Shown: one piece after another, positions 1 through 7,597 of the stretch
Layout: every line of letters starts with the position of its first letter
Position numbering within the stretch: the stretch's first letter is position 1
Origin: Oscillospiraceae bacterium
Lineage (GTDB): Bacteria > Bacillota > Clostridia > Oscillospirales > Oscillospiraceae
Length of the DNA stretch: 20,639 bases
Direction: 5' to 3'
Assembly: GCA_021205585.1 (NCBI GenBank)
Contig: JAJPXI010000085.1
Span: 1-20,639, forward strand
Made by a program: the position numbers and the translations under genes
The notes under the pieces: generated by a model
Databases searched by the model: none
What the model saw: the letters and a program-made list of their open reading frames with translations, nothing else
What the model was told of the DNA's origin: nothing

Positions 1-440
1 AATCAATTTTGCCATCATCAATATGTGAACCCTACTATCGAAAAGAGCCGGATTACGCAACCGTCACGGGCGCACACATAGGTGCGCCCCTACAAAAAAG
101 GGCGGCCAATTCCTTTTTTGTATCAAGCTTTTTCTATCCGTCGCCGTTGGTTGCTCTCGTTGTTTTCCTCCTGCTTATCGTCCGCAGCAATTTCCCGCTT
201 TTTGCATTTTCGCTGGATTTACGAACTTTCTTTCAATCTTTTCGTAGGGGCGCACCTATGTGTGCGCCCGCTTGGGAGAAACAAGAATCGTCTTTCAAAT
301 ACGTCTGAGGGCGGTTCCTGTCCATCATTTTATTTTTCAAAATTGATTTCCGTGCCAAAAATCATTCCGTTTACGCTTTTTTTCTATTGAAGGAAGAGGG
401 ATGGCGGGTGCTTTTGTTTCCCCTGGTTTTAACGTAAGTT
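1..440. other. Left intergenic edge, no supported gene
   Basis: This AT-richer stretch lies downstream of the minus-strand membrane protein gene. Two overlapping open frames (9-308 and 82-390, plus strand) run through it. Neither has a convincing ribosome site or recognisable protein content, and both cross the repeat at 67-270, so I do not call them genes. A perfect 11-base inverted match (AATCAATTTTG at 1-11, its complement at 338-348) brackets the REP-like pair. It may be part of a longer repeat that starts outside the window. No clear U-tract terminator for the membrane protein gene was found. Confidence 0.6.
67..270. repeat. REP/BIME-like inverted repeat pair
   Basis: Two perfect 27-base copies in opposite orientation lie at 67-93 and 244-270, separated by 150 bases. 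Each copy is itself a hairpin: GGGCGCAC pairs with GTGCGCCC around the loop ACATAG, followed by a CTAC tail on the outer strand. A short palindromic unit present as a head-to-head pair in intergenic DNA is the layout of REP/BIME elements, which are mobilised by RAYT (Y1-type) transposases elsewhere in the genome. No transposase is present here. The family assignment is inference; the repeat structure is read directly. Confidence 0.8.
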
Positions 441-2048
441 CTACTTTGGCTCCGGCATCATGCGCGGCAGGACGACCACCAGGGGCATGGCGGTCAGCAA
501 CAAATAGACATACCGCAGGCTAAAGGCCACAGGTGTGGCCAACATCAGCGTCCCCCACAGCAAAAATCCCGGCAGCAACACCAGCGCCAGTCGAAATTGC
601 CGCCGGTATAGCAGCAGCGCCAAGCAGACCAGCCACAGCACAAATAAGGTGCCCGCGCTGAAATGGATGCGCAGCACGTGCTGAATCTGGCTGAGTATCT
701 CGCCGCCCGGCAGCTTTTCCAGCAGGTTGACCTGCTCGATCGTGTACTCATAGAGCGGGTCGCTGAGCCCAGAGGCAAAATCCCCGTAGCCGTTGCGCGC
801 GCCGATTTTCCAAAAGCCAAAGGTCTGCAGGCAGTACGCTTTCACATAGGCCGGGAAATTTTTAATCCCAATCGTCACCCAGTCCTTCGCCAGAGCGCTG
901 GTCAGGCGAAAATCCTCGTCCCACTTAATTGAATCGACGATGCAGGGGGTGTAAACTTCTTCGTAGCGCTCCAGAGGGAGCATAGTGTCCGCAGTCTGCG
1001 CCTCCTCCTCGGTCATCTCCCCGCCGGAGACGACGACATACGCAATCTGCTGGATGGGGATCCCAAGGGACTCCACCGCCGTATCCTCCCCCACCCCGGC
1101 AAGGCTGTACACCGGCCCCAAGATGATGCAGGATCCCACAATCAGGCATAGGGATGTTCCCAACAGGCGCTTTCCCTGCTTTCGGTATACAAACAGCACC
1201 ACAAGCAGAAGCCCTACGACTATAAAAATGCCGTTGTTGCGCAGGAAAATCACGCCGAACAGCACAGCAGCCCAGCAAACGCAGAATTTTTTACTCCGGC
1301 ACAAGACACCTCCGGACTGGACTAGTTCAACCAGCAACACTGTTAACGCCAACAGAGCCAGAGTAAACAGAGGGTCCTTCCACATGATTACAGCAAACAT
1401 GGCAAAGGTCTGCATCAGGGCATAAAAAGCCAGGCAAAGAGCGACAAACCATTTTTTTGCTCCTTTTTGGTACAGCCATGTCAGAAAGAAGGCATACCCC
1501 GCCGCCATCAAAAGGTACTGGGTCAGCGAGTACAGAAAAACCCCGATGGTCAGGCTGCCCAAAGCCTGGCCCAATTTTATAAAAATACCCACGAACAGGG
1601 TGTACAGCACGGGGAAATGGTTGTTAAAATTTTGATAACCCAGCACTTGGGCGATGGATGTGTGAGAATCCACCAGCACGCTTCCTGGAAAATCCATCAA
1701 AAAGAAGGGGAGCCAAGCCAGACACAAAACAGCGAAGCACAGCCAGAACAGCTTTTTGGAATAGCGCCCCTTTCGCTCCTGGAGTGGGCGGCTCCAGCGT
1801 CCGATGGCCCTGCCCAACAGATATAGCACGGCAAAGCTGACCGCCGCCGCAAGGAGAAACACAAGGATATCGGTCCACACAAAGTCTTCAAAATAATTTT
1901 CCGTATAAGAGGCGTAAACGCTACCACTGAAGGTAATCTTGCGTCCGAAGCAGATGATAAGGCCGATGAGCGCCGCCGCCGCAGCCAAGGGCCACAGCAG
2001 GGGCTTCGTTTTTTTCGGTTCCCTATTCTCCAATTTTTCCACTGACAT
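441..2048 (-). CDS. Multi-pass membrane protein, DUF6020/GT-C-like
   Basis: A 535-residue integral membrane protein with a short charged N-terminus, a first hydrophobic segment near residues 18-36, and many more to the C-terminus. The ATG at 2048 is chosen because AAAGGAGA lies nine bases upstream; a longer frame to 2177 would run far into gtrA. Between the early membrane helices it has PGSVLVDSHTSIAQ (121-134) and NNHFPVLYT (142-150). These resemble the YPG...D...Q and HPPLYT motifs of DUF6020-type proteins, which look like lipid-linked-sugar GT-C glycosyltransferases. It follows gtrA by 25 bases and is the last gene of a GT2-gtrA-membrane-protein unit, an arrangement like gtrB-gtrA-gtrC, where the third protein transfers the sugar outside the membrane. 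Substrate is unknown and the enzymatic role is inferred. Confidence 0.7.
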   Translation of the reverse strand: MSVEKLENREPKKTKPLLWPLAAAAALIGLIICFGRKITFSGSVYASYTENYFEDFVWTDILVFLLAAAVSFAVLYLLGRAIGRWSRPLQERKGRYSKKLFWLCFAVLCLAWLPFFLMDFPGSVLVDSHTSIAQVLGYQNFNNHFPVLYTLFVGIFIKLGQALGSLTIGVFLYSLTQYLLMAAGYAFFLTWLYQKGAKKWFVALCLAFYALMQTFAMFAVIMWKDPLFTLALLALTVLLVELVQSGGVLCRSKKFCVCWAAVLFGVIFLRNNGIFIVVGLLLVVLFVYRKQGKRLLGTSLCLIVGSCIILGPVYSLAGVGEDTAVESLGIPIQQIAYVVVSGGEMTEEEAQTADTMLPLERYEEVYTPCIVDSIKWDEDFRLTSALAKDWVTIGIKNFPAYVKAYCLQTFGFWKIGARNGYGDFASGLSDPLYEYTIEQVNLLEKLPGGEILSQIQHVLRIHFSAGTLFVLWLVCLALLLYRRQFRLALVLLPGFLLWGTLMLATPVAFSLRYVYLLLTAMPLVVVLPRMMPEPK

Positions 2049-2073
2049 GACCCTGGTCTCCTTTTCAATACAT

Positions 2074-2499
2074 TTATTCCCACCCTGTTCCAGCCGGCTC
2101 GCCCCCCTCGGCGTCCCGCTTTTCCAGCCAGAGCTTCCGGGAGATGAAATTCCACACCATGACCACGGCGGTGGCAAAAATTTTCACCAGCATATAATGC
2201 AGGTGGAGCCAATCTACGCCCAGCCACATCAAAACCTCGTTGAGCAGCAGTCCCGCCACGCTCAGCAGGACGAAAAGCGTAAATTCCCTGGCCCGCCCCA
2301 TGTCTTCCCGGCGCACGAACACAAAGCGCATACTGCACAGATAGTTGACCACCACCGACACGGCGAAGGAGATGCCGGCGGAGAGCAGATAGTACACATG
2401 GGCAAATTCCGTCAGGACATACAGCACCCCGTAATCCACCAGGAAGGCCAGCACGCCCACGGCGCCGAATTTAATGACTTGACTGATTAGCTTTTTCAT
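2074..2499 (-). CDS. GtrA family membrane protein
   Basis: A 141-residue protein with four predicted membrane helices (about 8-30, 36-58, 72-92, 100-122) and the GtrA/DPMS1 pattern: a start like KFGAVGVLAFLVDYGVLY, VNY after helix 2, and VWNFISRKLWL after helix 4. GtrA proteins are thought to help move or position polyprenyl-phosphate-linked sugars in the membrane for cell-surface glycosylation. Its first 29 bases overlap the end of the glycosyltransferase remnant upstream, so the two were translationally coupled. The C-terminal tail (EGGEPAGTGWE) is hydrophilic. The protein appears intact although its usual glycosyltransferase partner here is broken. Confidence 0.88.
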   Translation of the reverse strand: MKKLISQVIKFGAVGVLAFLVDYGVLYVLTEFAHVYYLLSAGISFAVSVVVNYLCSMRFVFVRREDMGRAREFTLFVLLSVAGLLLNEVLMWLGVDWLHLHYMLVKIFATAVVMVWNFISRKLWLEKRDAEGGEPAGTGWE

Positions 2500-2867
2500 G
2501 GGCCTCCCTCTGCTCCCTCATGGCGCGCTGCAGCGCCAGCTCAAAATCCTGCCGATTTTTCTGTATCATGGTCTGCAGCTGCATCCCGGCGAAAAAGCAC
2601 TGGATCGCCGCCAGGAACGCAAAGCCGCAGACAATCAGCGTGGGGAACCGGAGCACCAGCCCCGTGCGGAGGTACTCCGCTGCCCTGCTGGCGCTCATAG
2701 CGCACCACCGCCCCGGCCCGGCGGGCCAGCTCGTCCGTTTGGTCGCTGGAGTTATTGTCGTATACATAAATGACCGCTTCGGGCAGGGCCTGCCTGAAAT
2801 CGGCCACGACCTTTTGGATGGTCTGGCTTTCGTTGTAGCACGGGATTAAAACCGCGATTTTATCCAA
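2471..2867 (-). pseudogene. Family 2 glycosyltransferase, internal deletion and frameshift
   Basis: The start is a TTG at 2867 with GGAGG seven bases upstream. The first 62 codons encode a GT2 N-terminus: KIAVLIPCYNE, then VYDNNSSDQTDELA, then AVVRYERQQG. In this family (about 310 residues, GtrB/DPM1-like) that is followed by the DGDDTY-type metal site and the rest of the catalytic domain. Here the DNA jumps near 2676-2684 into a different frame that encodes the family's C-terminus: EYLRTGLVLRFPTLIVCGF, FFAGMQL and IQKNRQDFELAL, ending at 2471. About 200 codons, including the catalytic core, are missing. The literal reading frame stops at 2541 after 108 residues. It cannot be an active transferase. 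It is the first gene of the unit and overlaps gtrA by 29 bases. An assembly or clone deletion is the main alternative. Confidence 0.85.
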
Positions 2868-2915
2868 AACCTCACCTCCGCCGGATTGCGGCCCCGGCGG
2901 GCCGCTTTTACGGAT

Positions 2916-2944
2916 ATTATATAAGAGCGGGAATAAAAAAGCAA
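2916..2944 (-). promoter_or_regulatory. Promoter of the glycosylation unit
   Basis: On the minus strand, TTGCTT (2944-2939) is followed after 17 bases by a perfect TATAAT (2921-2916), about 49 bases before the TTG start at 2867. The -35 lies inside the T-tract of the trp terminator, so the end of one transcript and the start of the next are interleaved. Confidence 0.65.
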
Positions 2945-2969
2945 ACTTTTCGCGCCCAAAGCGCGAAAA
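2931..2969 (-). terminator. Probable trp operon terminator
   Basis: Read on the minus strand, TTTTCGCGC pairs perfectly over nine bases with GCGCGAAAA around the loop TTTGG (stem 2947-2969). The T-rich tail GTTTGCTTTTTT follows at once. It lies about 200 bases after the trpA stop codon, with no gene between. Confidence 0.65.
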
Positions 2970-3165
2970 CCGATTTTGCCGCCGCGGCACATGAAGCCCG
3001 GCCCCCTGCCCAGGCAAAAGCAGGGGGCCGCTGATGGTCAATACATCGCCGCGGGTCAGGCTCCAGGTGTCGAATACGCTGTCCGGGGCGGGGATGGCGC
3101 GGTTATTGCTGGAATCGGCGTCCAGCCGGCTCCCTTCGCCGGACGCGGCTTTCGCGGCGGGGCCG
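2970..3165 (-). other. trpA 3' region with GC hairpin
   Basis: A 196-base gap lies between the trpA stop and the terminator. A perfect 10-bp stem, GGCCCCCTGC at 3000-3009 with GCAGGGGGCC at 3020-3029, encloses a 10-base loop. It has no T-tract on either strand, so alone it is not a standard intrinsic terminator; it could protect the mRNA end. A minus-strand frame through here reads without stops but matches nothing I recognise. Confidence 0.4.
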
Positions 3166-3945
3166 TTACAGCTGGGAGATGGCCGCTTTCATCTGCGCCA
3201 CATATTCGCCCACCGGCGCGGCGGCGGCAGAGCCGTGCTGGGCGATGAGCTTGACAATGGCAGAGCCGACGATAACGCCGTCGGCGCAGCGGGCCATGTC
3301 CGCCGCCTGCTGGGGGGTGGAGATGCCGAAGCCCACAGCGCAGGGGATGTCCGGGTTGGCCCGGCGCACCTGGCGAATCAGCGCGCCCACGTCGGTGGTG
3401 ATGGCGTCCCGCACGCCGGTGACCCCCAGGGAGGACACGCAGTACAGAAAGCCCTCGGCCTGGCGGGCAATCTTCTCCACCCGCTCCTGGGAGGTGGGGG
3501 CGATCATGCTGACCAGCTCCAGGCCGTGACTGCGGCAGATGGGGGCGAACTCCTCCTTCTCCTCCAGGGGCACATCGGGGAGAATCAGGCCGTTGACGCC
3601 GCATTGGGCGGCGTTTTCCATGAACCGCTCAGCCCCGTAGGAGTAGACCACGTTGGCGTAGGTCATGAACACCATGGGAAGATCCACGTCCTGGCGCAGA
3701 TTTTCCACCATTCGGAAAATTTTATCGGTGGTTACGCCCCCGGTCAGGGCCCGCAGGTTGGCCGCCTGGATGACCGGCCCCTCGGCGGTGGGGTCGGAAA
3801 AGGGGATGCCCAGCTCGATTAAATCGGCCCCGGCGGCGGCCATGGCCCGGACCAGGGCGGCGGTGGTGTCCAGATCCGGGTCGCCGCAGGTCAGAAAGGG
3901 GATGAACGCCTTTCCGCTCTGAAAGGCCGAAGCCAGATTACTCAT
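3166..3945 (-). CDS. trpA: Tryptophan synthase alpha subunit
   Basis: A 259-residue TIM-barrel subunit that cleaves indole-3-glycerol phosphate to indole and glyceraldehyde 3-phosphate, passing indole to TrpB. Landmarks are FIPFLTCGDPD (14-24), IELGIPFSDP with catalytic Glu44, and the phosphate-binding region near the C-terminus (GFGIST, GVIVGSAIV). The acid equivalent to E. coli Asp60, normally in DGP, is Glu55 here (TAEGP). The ATG at 3945 lies inside the end of trpB (ATGAGTAA, eight-base overlap) behind GGGGAGGA, which makes the start clear and suggests translational coupling to match the alpha and beta subunits. Length is normal for the family (about 258-270). It is the last gene of the trp operon. 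Confidence 0.96.
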   Translation of the reverse strand: MSNLASAFQSGKAFIPFLTCGDPDLDTTAALVRAMAAAGADLIELGIPFSDPTAEGPVIQAANLRALTGGVTTDKIFRMVENLRQDVDLPMVFMTYANVVYSYGAERFMENAAQCGVNGLILPDVPLEEKEEFAPICRSHGLELVSMIAPTSQERVEKIARQAEGFLYCVSSLGVTGVRDAITTDVGALIRQVRRANPDIPCAVGFGISTPQQAADMARCADGVIVGSAIVKLIAQHGSAAAAPVGEYVAQMKAAISQL

Positions 3946-5128
3946 AAATATCCTCCCCTCTGTAGCGGGCGATGGCGGCGCAGTCCTTGTCGCCCCGGCC
4001 GGAGATGTTGATGACGATGATCTGGTTCTTGTCCATAGTGGGGGCCAGCTTCTGGGCGTAGGCCACCGCGTGGGCCGACTCGATGGCGGGGATGATGCCC
4101 TCCATGCGGCTGAGGTACTCAAAGGCGTTGACCGCCTCGTCGTCGGTAATGGCCACATACTCCGCCCGCCCGATGTCGTGCAGCCAGGCGTGCTCCGGGC
4201 CGATGCCGGGGTAGTCCAGCCCGGCGGAGATGGAGTAGACCGGGGCAATCTGGCCGTACTCGTCCTGGCAGAAATAGGACTTCATGCCGTGGAAGATGCC
4301 CAGGCGGCCGGTGCTGATGGTGGCCGCCGTCTCAAAGGTGTCGATGCCCCGGCCCGCCGCCTCGCAGCCGATCAGGCGGACGGAGGGGTCGTCGATGAAG
4401 TGGTAAAAGGCCCCGATGGCGTTGCTGCCGCCGCCCACGCAGGCGATGACCGCGTCGGGCAGGCGGCCCTCCTTCTCCTGGAGCTGCTGCTTGATCTCCC
4501 TGGAGATGACGGCCTGGAAGTCCCGGACGATGATGGGGAAGGGGTGGGGGCCCATGACGGAGCCAAGGCAGTAGTGGGTGTCGTCAATGCGGCTGGTCCA
4601 CTCCCGCATGGCCTCGGAGACCGCGTCCTTCAAAGTGCCCGTCCCCGTCTCCACCGGCACCACCTGGGAGCCGAGCAGCCGCATCCGGTAGACGTTCAGG
4701 GCCTGGCGCACCGTGTCCTCTTTGCCCATGAACACCCCGCACTCCATCCCCAGCCGGGCCTCCGCCGTGGCGGGGGCCACGCCGTGCTGCCCCGCCCCGG
4801 TCTCGGTAATCAGGAGGGTTTTGCCCATCTTCTTCGCCAGCAGGGCCTGGCCCAGCACGTTGTTGATCTTGTGGGCGCCGGTGTGGTTCAAATCCTCCCG
4901 CTTCAGGTAGATTTTGGCCCCACCCAAATCCTTTGTCATCTTCTCCGCGTAGTACAGCCGGCTGGGGCGGCCGGCGTAGTTTTGCAGCAGCTCGTCCAGC
5001 TCCCGGCAAAACTCCGGGTCGTCCTTATAGCGGTTGTAAGCCTGCTCCAGCTCGATGACCGCGTTCATCAGGGTTTCGGGGATGTACTGCCCCCCGTGTA
5101 CGCCGAAGCGCCCGTTCTCATTGCTCAT
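3938..5128 (-). CDS. trpB: Tryptophan synthase beta subunit
   Basis: A 396-residue PLP enzyme that condenses indole with serine to give tryptophan in the alpha2-beta2 complex. PLP-binding Lys87 lies in HTGAHKINN, the catalytic Glu110 in ETGAGQHG, and the phosphate-binding loop GGGSNAIG at 233-240. GRFGVHGGQYIPETL at the N-terminus is typical of the TrpB1 type that works with TrpA. The ATG at 5128 follows AGGAGGGCTTTT and overlaps the end of trpF by 11 bases. All key residues are present and the length is normal. Confidence 0.98.
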   Translation of the reverse strand: MSNENGRFGVHGGQYIPETLMNAVIELEQAYNRYKDDPEFCRELDELLQNYAGRPSRLYYAEKMTKDLGGAKIYLKREDLNHTGAHKINNVLGQALLAKKMGKTLLITETGAGQHGVAPATAEARLGMECGVFMGKEDTVRQALNVYRMRLLGSQVVPVETGTGTLKDAVSEAMREWTSRIDDTHYCLGSVMGPHPFPIIVRDFQAVISREIKQQLQEKEGRLPDAVIACVGGGSNAIGAFYHFIDDPSVRLIGCEAAGRGIDTFETAATISTGRLGIFHGMKSYFCQDEYGQIAPVYSISAGLDYPGIGPEHAWLHDIGRAEYVAITDDEAVNAFEYLSRMEGIIPAIESAHAVAYAQKLAPTMDKNQIIVINISGRGDKDCAAIARYRGEDIYE

Positions 5129-5765
5129 AAAAGCCCTCCTGTTCCTCTGCTTCCCCGCCCCGTCCCCAGGCGCGCACCTGGGCGACGAAGCGCTCCATTT
5201 TTTCCGGATCCTTGACCCCGTCCGTCTCCACGCCGCCGGACACGTCCACCAGCTGGGCCTGGGTGGCCAGCGCGGCGGCCAGGTTCCCTTCGTTCAGCCC
5301 CCCGGCCAGGCCGAAGGGCCGGGGGAAGCCCTCCAGCAAGTCCCAGGCGAAGGGCTTGCCGCCCCCCTGTCCCGCGTCCAGCAGGACGAAGTCGGCGGCG
5401 CTGGCCGCCGCCCGTTTCACGTCCTCGGCGCTGTGGATCTGAAATGCCTGCCAGATGGGGCGGGAGGTCATCCGCCGCAGACGGGCGATGTACGTCCCGT
5501 CCTCCCCCCCGTGGAGCTGGGCCACCCATATGACCCCCAGCTCCAGCAGGGTGCCCACCTGCTCCACCGGCTGGTCCACAAAAACCCCCACCGGCGGGAT
5601 GCCCGCCGCCAGCCGGCCCCGCAGGCGGCGCAGCTGCTCCACCGTCACGCTGCGGTGGCTTTTGGGAAAATCGATGACAAACCCGCAGTAGTCCGGCCGC
5701 AGGCGGTTGACCGCTTCCACGTCCTCCGGGCGGGACAGCCCGCACAGCTTTACTTTCTTCTTCAT
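5118..5765 (-). CDS. trpF: Phosphoribosylanthranilate isomerase
   Basis: A 215-residue TIM-barrel enzyme that isomerises N-(5'-phosphoribosyl)anthranilate to CdRP, the third step from chorismate. The catalytic base is Cys8 in KLCGL and the acid is Asp130 in LLDAGQGGGKPF. The strand motifs FGLAGGL and DVSGGVETDGVKD are the late phosphate-binding parts of the barrel; many homologues have DVSSGVE at the second site. Its ATG overlaps the trpC stop (ATGA), so trpC and trpF are separate but coupled, not fused as in enterobacteria. The C-terminal tail after the barrel (GRGGEAEEQEGFYEQ) is acidic and poorly conserved. Confidence 0.96.
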   Translation of the reverse strand: MKKKVKLCGLSRPEDVEAVNRLRPDYCGFVIDFPKSHRSVTVEQLRRLRGRLAAGIPPVGVFVDQPVEQVGTLLELGVIWVAQLHGGEDGTYIARLRRMTSRPIWQAFQIHSAEDVKRAAASAADFVLLDAGQGGGKPFAWDLLEGFPRPFGLAGGLNEGNLAAALATQAQLVDVSGGVETDGVKDPEKMERFVAQVRAWGRGGEAEEQEGFYEQ

Positions 5766-6550
5766 CGTCCACCTCGCAGTGCATCCAGAGTTTTTTTCTT
5801 ATCCGCCGCGCGCATCAGTGTCTCGCCAATCAAAACGGCGTCCGCTCCAAGGGAGCGCAGGGCGGCCACGTCCGCCGGCCCTTTCACGCCGGACTCCGCC
5901 ACGAACAGCACGCCGGGGGGGATCAGATCCCGAAGCCGGGCGGCGTTGGAGAAGTCTACGGAAAAGTCCTTCAAATTCCGGTTGTTGACCCCGATGATCC
6001 TGGCCCCGGCGGCCACGGCGGAGGCGATTTCCCCCTCGTCGTGGGCCTCCACCAGGGCGGCGAGGCCCAGGCGGCCGCACAGCTCCAGATACCGGGCGAC
6101 GGTTTCGGTGTCCAGCAGGGCGCAGATCAGCAGCACCGCATTGGCCCCCATGACCTTGGCCTGATAAATCTGGTAGTCGTCCACCACAAAGTCCTTGCGC
6201 AGCATGGGCAGGGAGACGGCAGCGCGGATGTCCCGGAAAATCTGGTCGGAGCCTAAAAACCACTTGGGTTCTGTCAGGCAGGAGATGCAGTCGGCTCCCG
6301 CCCCTTCGTACTCCCTGGCAATGCTCAGGTAGGGAAAATCCTCGGAGATGATCCCCTTGGAGGGGGACGCCTTTTTCACCTCGCAGATGAAGCTGACACC
6401 CGGCTTTCTCAGCGCCTGCTCGAAAGCCGCGCCGTGCGCCATGCCCCCCTGCATCGCCAGCTCCTGCATCACGTCGATGGAGTTCTCCTCCGCATCCGCC
6501 GCCACCCGAAGCCGGGCGTAATCGGCGATGGTATCCAAAATAGTCGCCAT
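5762..6550 (-). CDS. trpC: Indole-3-glycerol phosphate synthase
   Basis: A 262-residue TIM-barrel enzyme that decarboxylates and closes CdRP to indole-3-glycerol phosphate. The residues known from the family are present: Glu57 and Lys59 in ICEVKKASPSKG, Lys119 in LRKDFVVD, Glu168 in LVEAHD, the Asn pair in GVNNRNLKDF (about 187-196), and Glu219 in VAESGV. The ATG at 6550 has AAAGGAG ten bases upstream and lies 18 bases after the trpD stop. It overlaps trpF by four bases at its end. Confidence 0.97.
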   Translation of the reverse strand: MATILDTIADYARLRVAADAEENSIDVMQELAMQGGMAHGAAFEQALRKPGVSFICEVKKASPSKGIISEDFPYLSIAREYEGAGADCISCLTEPKWFLGSDQIFRDIRAAVSLPMLRKDFVVDDYQIYQAKVMGANAVLLICALLDTETVARYLELCGRLGLAALVEAHDEGEIASAVAAGARIIGVNNRNLKDFSVDFSNAARLRDLIPPGVLFVAESGVKGPADVAALRSLGADAVLIGETLMRAADKKKTLDALRGGR

Positions 6551-6568
6551 CCGGCCGCTCCTTTCCGT

Positions 6569-7579
6569 TTATGCCCGGGTCGCCGCGATGAACTGCTCCA
6601 GCTTGGCGTTGGCCTTTCCGCTGTCGATCAGCTCCGCCGCCAGCCTGACGCCCTCCGGGATGGAGCCGGCTTTGCCCCCGACATATAGACCCGCGCCGGC
6701 ATTCAGTACCACGATGTCCCGCTTGGGCCCCTGCTCCTTGCCGGAGAGAATGTCTCTGGCCGCCTGGGCGTTGTAGTCCGGGTCGCCCCCCACCACATCG
6801 GACTTGTTGGCCCGCTTCAGGCCGCACTCCTCCGGGGTGATGACGTAGTTTTTCCGCTCCGCCCCGTCAAACTCGCACACGCTGGTGGGGGCGGAGATGG
6901 ACAGCTCATCCATGGTGTCCTGGCCGAAGACCACCACGCCCCTGCGCACTCCCAGCCGGGAGAGCACGTCGGCCATGGGCTGCACCAGCTCCTGCTTGTA
7001 CACGCCCATGACCTGCATCTCATTGCAGGCGGGATTGGTCAGGGGGCCGAGGACGTTAAACACCGTGTGGCATCCCAGAGCCTTGCGCACAGGGCCCACA
7101 TATTTCATGGCGCTGTGGTACACCTGAGCGTGCATAAAGCACATCCCCGTGTCCGCCAGCACCTTGGCCATTTTCTCCGGAGCCATGTGGGTGTCCACCC
7201 CCAGGGCCTCCAGGCAGTCCGCCGCGCCACACTTGGAGGAGGCAGCGGCGTTTCCGTGCTTGGCCACTGTAACGCCGCCTGCGGCGATGACCAGGGCTGC
7301 CGTGGTGGAGACGTTGATGGTGTTGGATCGGTCGCCGCCGGTGCCCACAATCTCCAGCACCTCCCCCTCGTGGGGCATGGGGACGGCGTGGTCCCGCATG
7401 GCCCGAGCGGCGGCGGCGATTTCATCCACCGTCTCTCCCTTGACAGAAAGACCCATCAGAAAGGCGGCGGTCTCCAGCTGGGTGGTGTTGCCGTCCATAA
7501 TCTCGTTGACGCAGGCGGCGGTTTCGTCATAGCTCAGGTCGTTGCGGTCACTGAGCTTGATAATGGCTTGCTGAATCAT
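6569..7579 (-). CDS. trpD: Anthranilate phosphoribosyltransferase
   Basis: A 336-residue enzyme that transfers phosphoribose from PRPP to anthranilate. GTGGDRSNTINVS (79-91) is the PRPP-binding glycine-rich loop, KHGN (107-110) starts the anthranilate/PRPP segment, SSKCGAADCLEALG (114-127) is the conserved helix, and GPLTNPA and DELS (metal-binding acid pair) follow. The position after KHGN, Arg in many homologues, is Ala here. I start at the ATG at 7579 behind GGAGGGATTTACA. A frame five codons longer would begin with a TTG that overlaps this ribosome site. It is a stand-alone enzyme, separate from the trpG glutaminase. Confidence 0.96.
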   Translation of the reverse strand: MIQQAIIKLSDRNDLSYDETAACVNEIMDGNTTQLETAAFLMGLSVKGETVDEIAAAARAMRDHAVPMPHEGEVLEIVGTGGDRSNTINVSTTAALVIAAGGVTVAKHGNAAASSKCGAADCLEALGVDTHMAPEKMAKVLADTGMCFMHAQVYHSAMKYVGPVRKALGCHTVFNVLGPLTNPACNEMQVMGVYKQELVQPMADVLSRLGVRRGVVVFGQDTMDELSISAPTSVCEFDGAERKNYVITPEECGLKRANKSDVVGGDPDYNAQAARDILSGKEQGPKRDIVVLNAGAGLYVGGKAGSIPEGVRLAAELIDSGKANAKLEQFIAATRA

Positions 7580-7597
7580 TGTAAATCCCTCCAACTT

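Noticed and set aside
9..390. Two overlapping plus-strand frames at the left edge
   Set aside because: They traverse the REP-like hairpins, lack ribosome sites and give low-complexity aromatic and basic peptides.
3000..3029. Strong GC hairpin as the trp terminator
   Set aside because: No T-run follows on either strand; the hairpin at 2947-2969 with its T-tract fits better.
2541..3041. 166-codon minus-strand frame read as one protein
   Set aside because: Its first part crosses the trp terminator and the promoter. Only the segment from the TTG at 2867 belongs to the glycosyltransferase remnant.
4070..5215. 381-codon plus-strand open frame over trpB
   Set aside because: It is antisense to a certain trpB and has no motifs.
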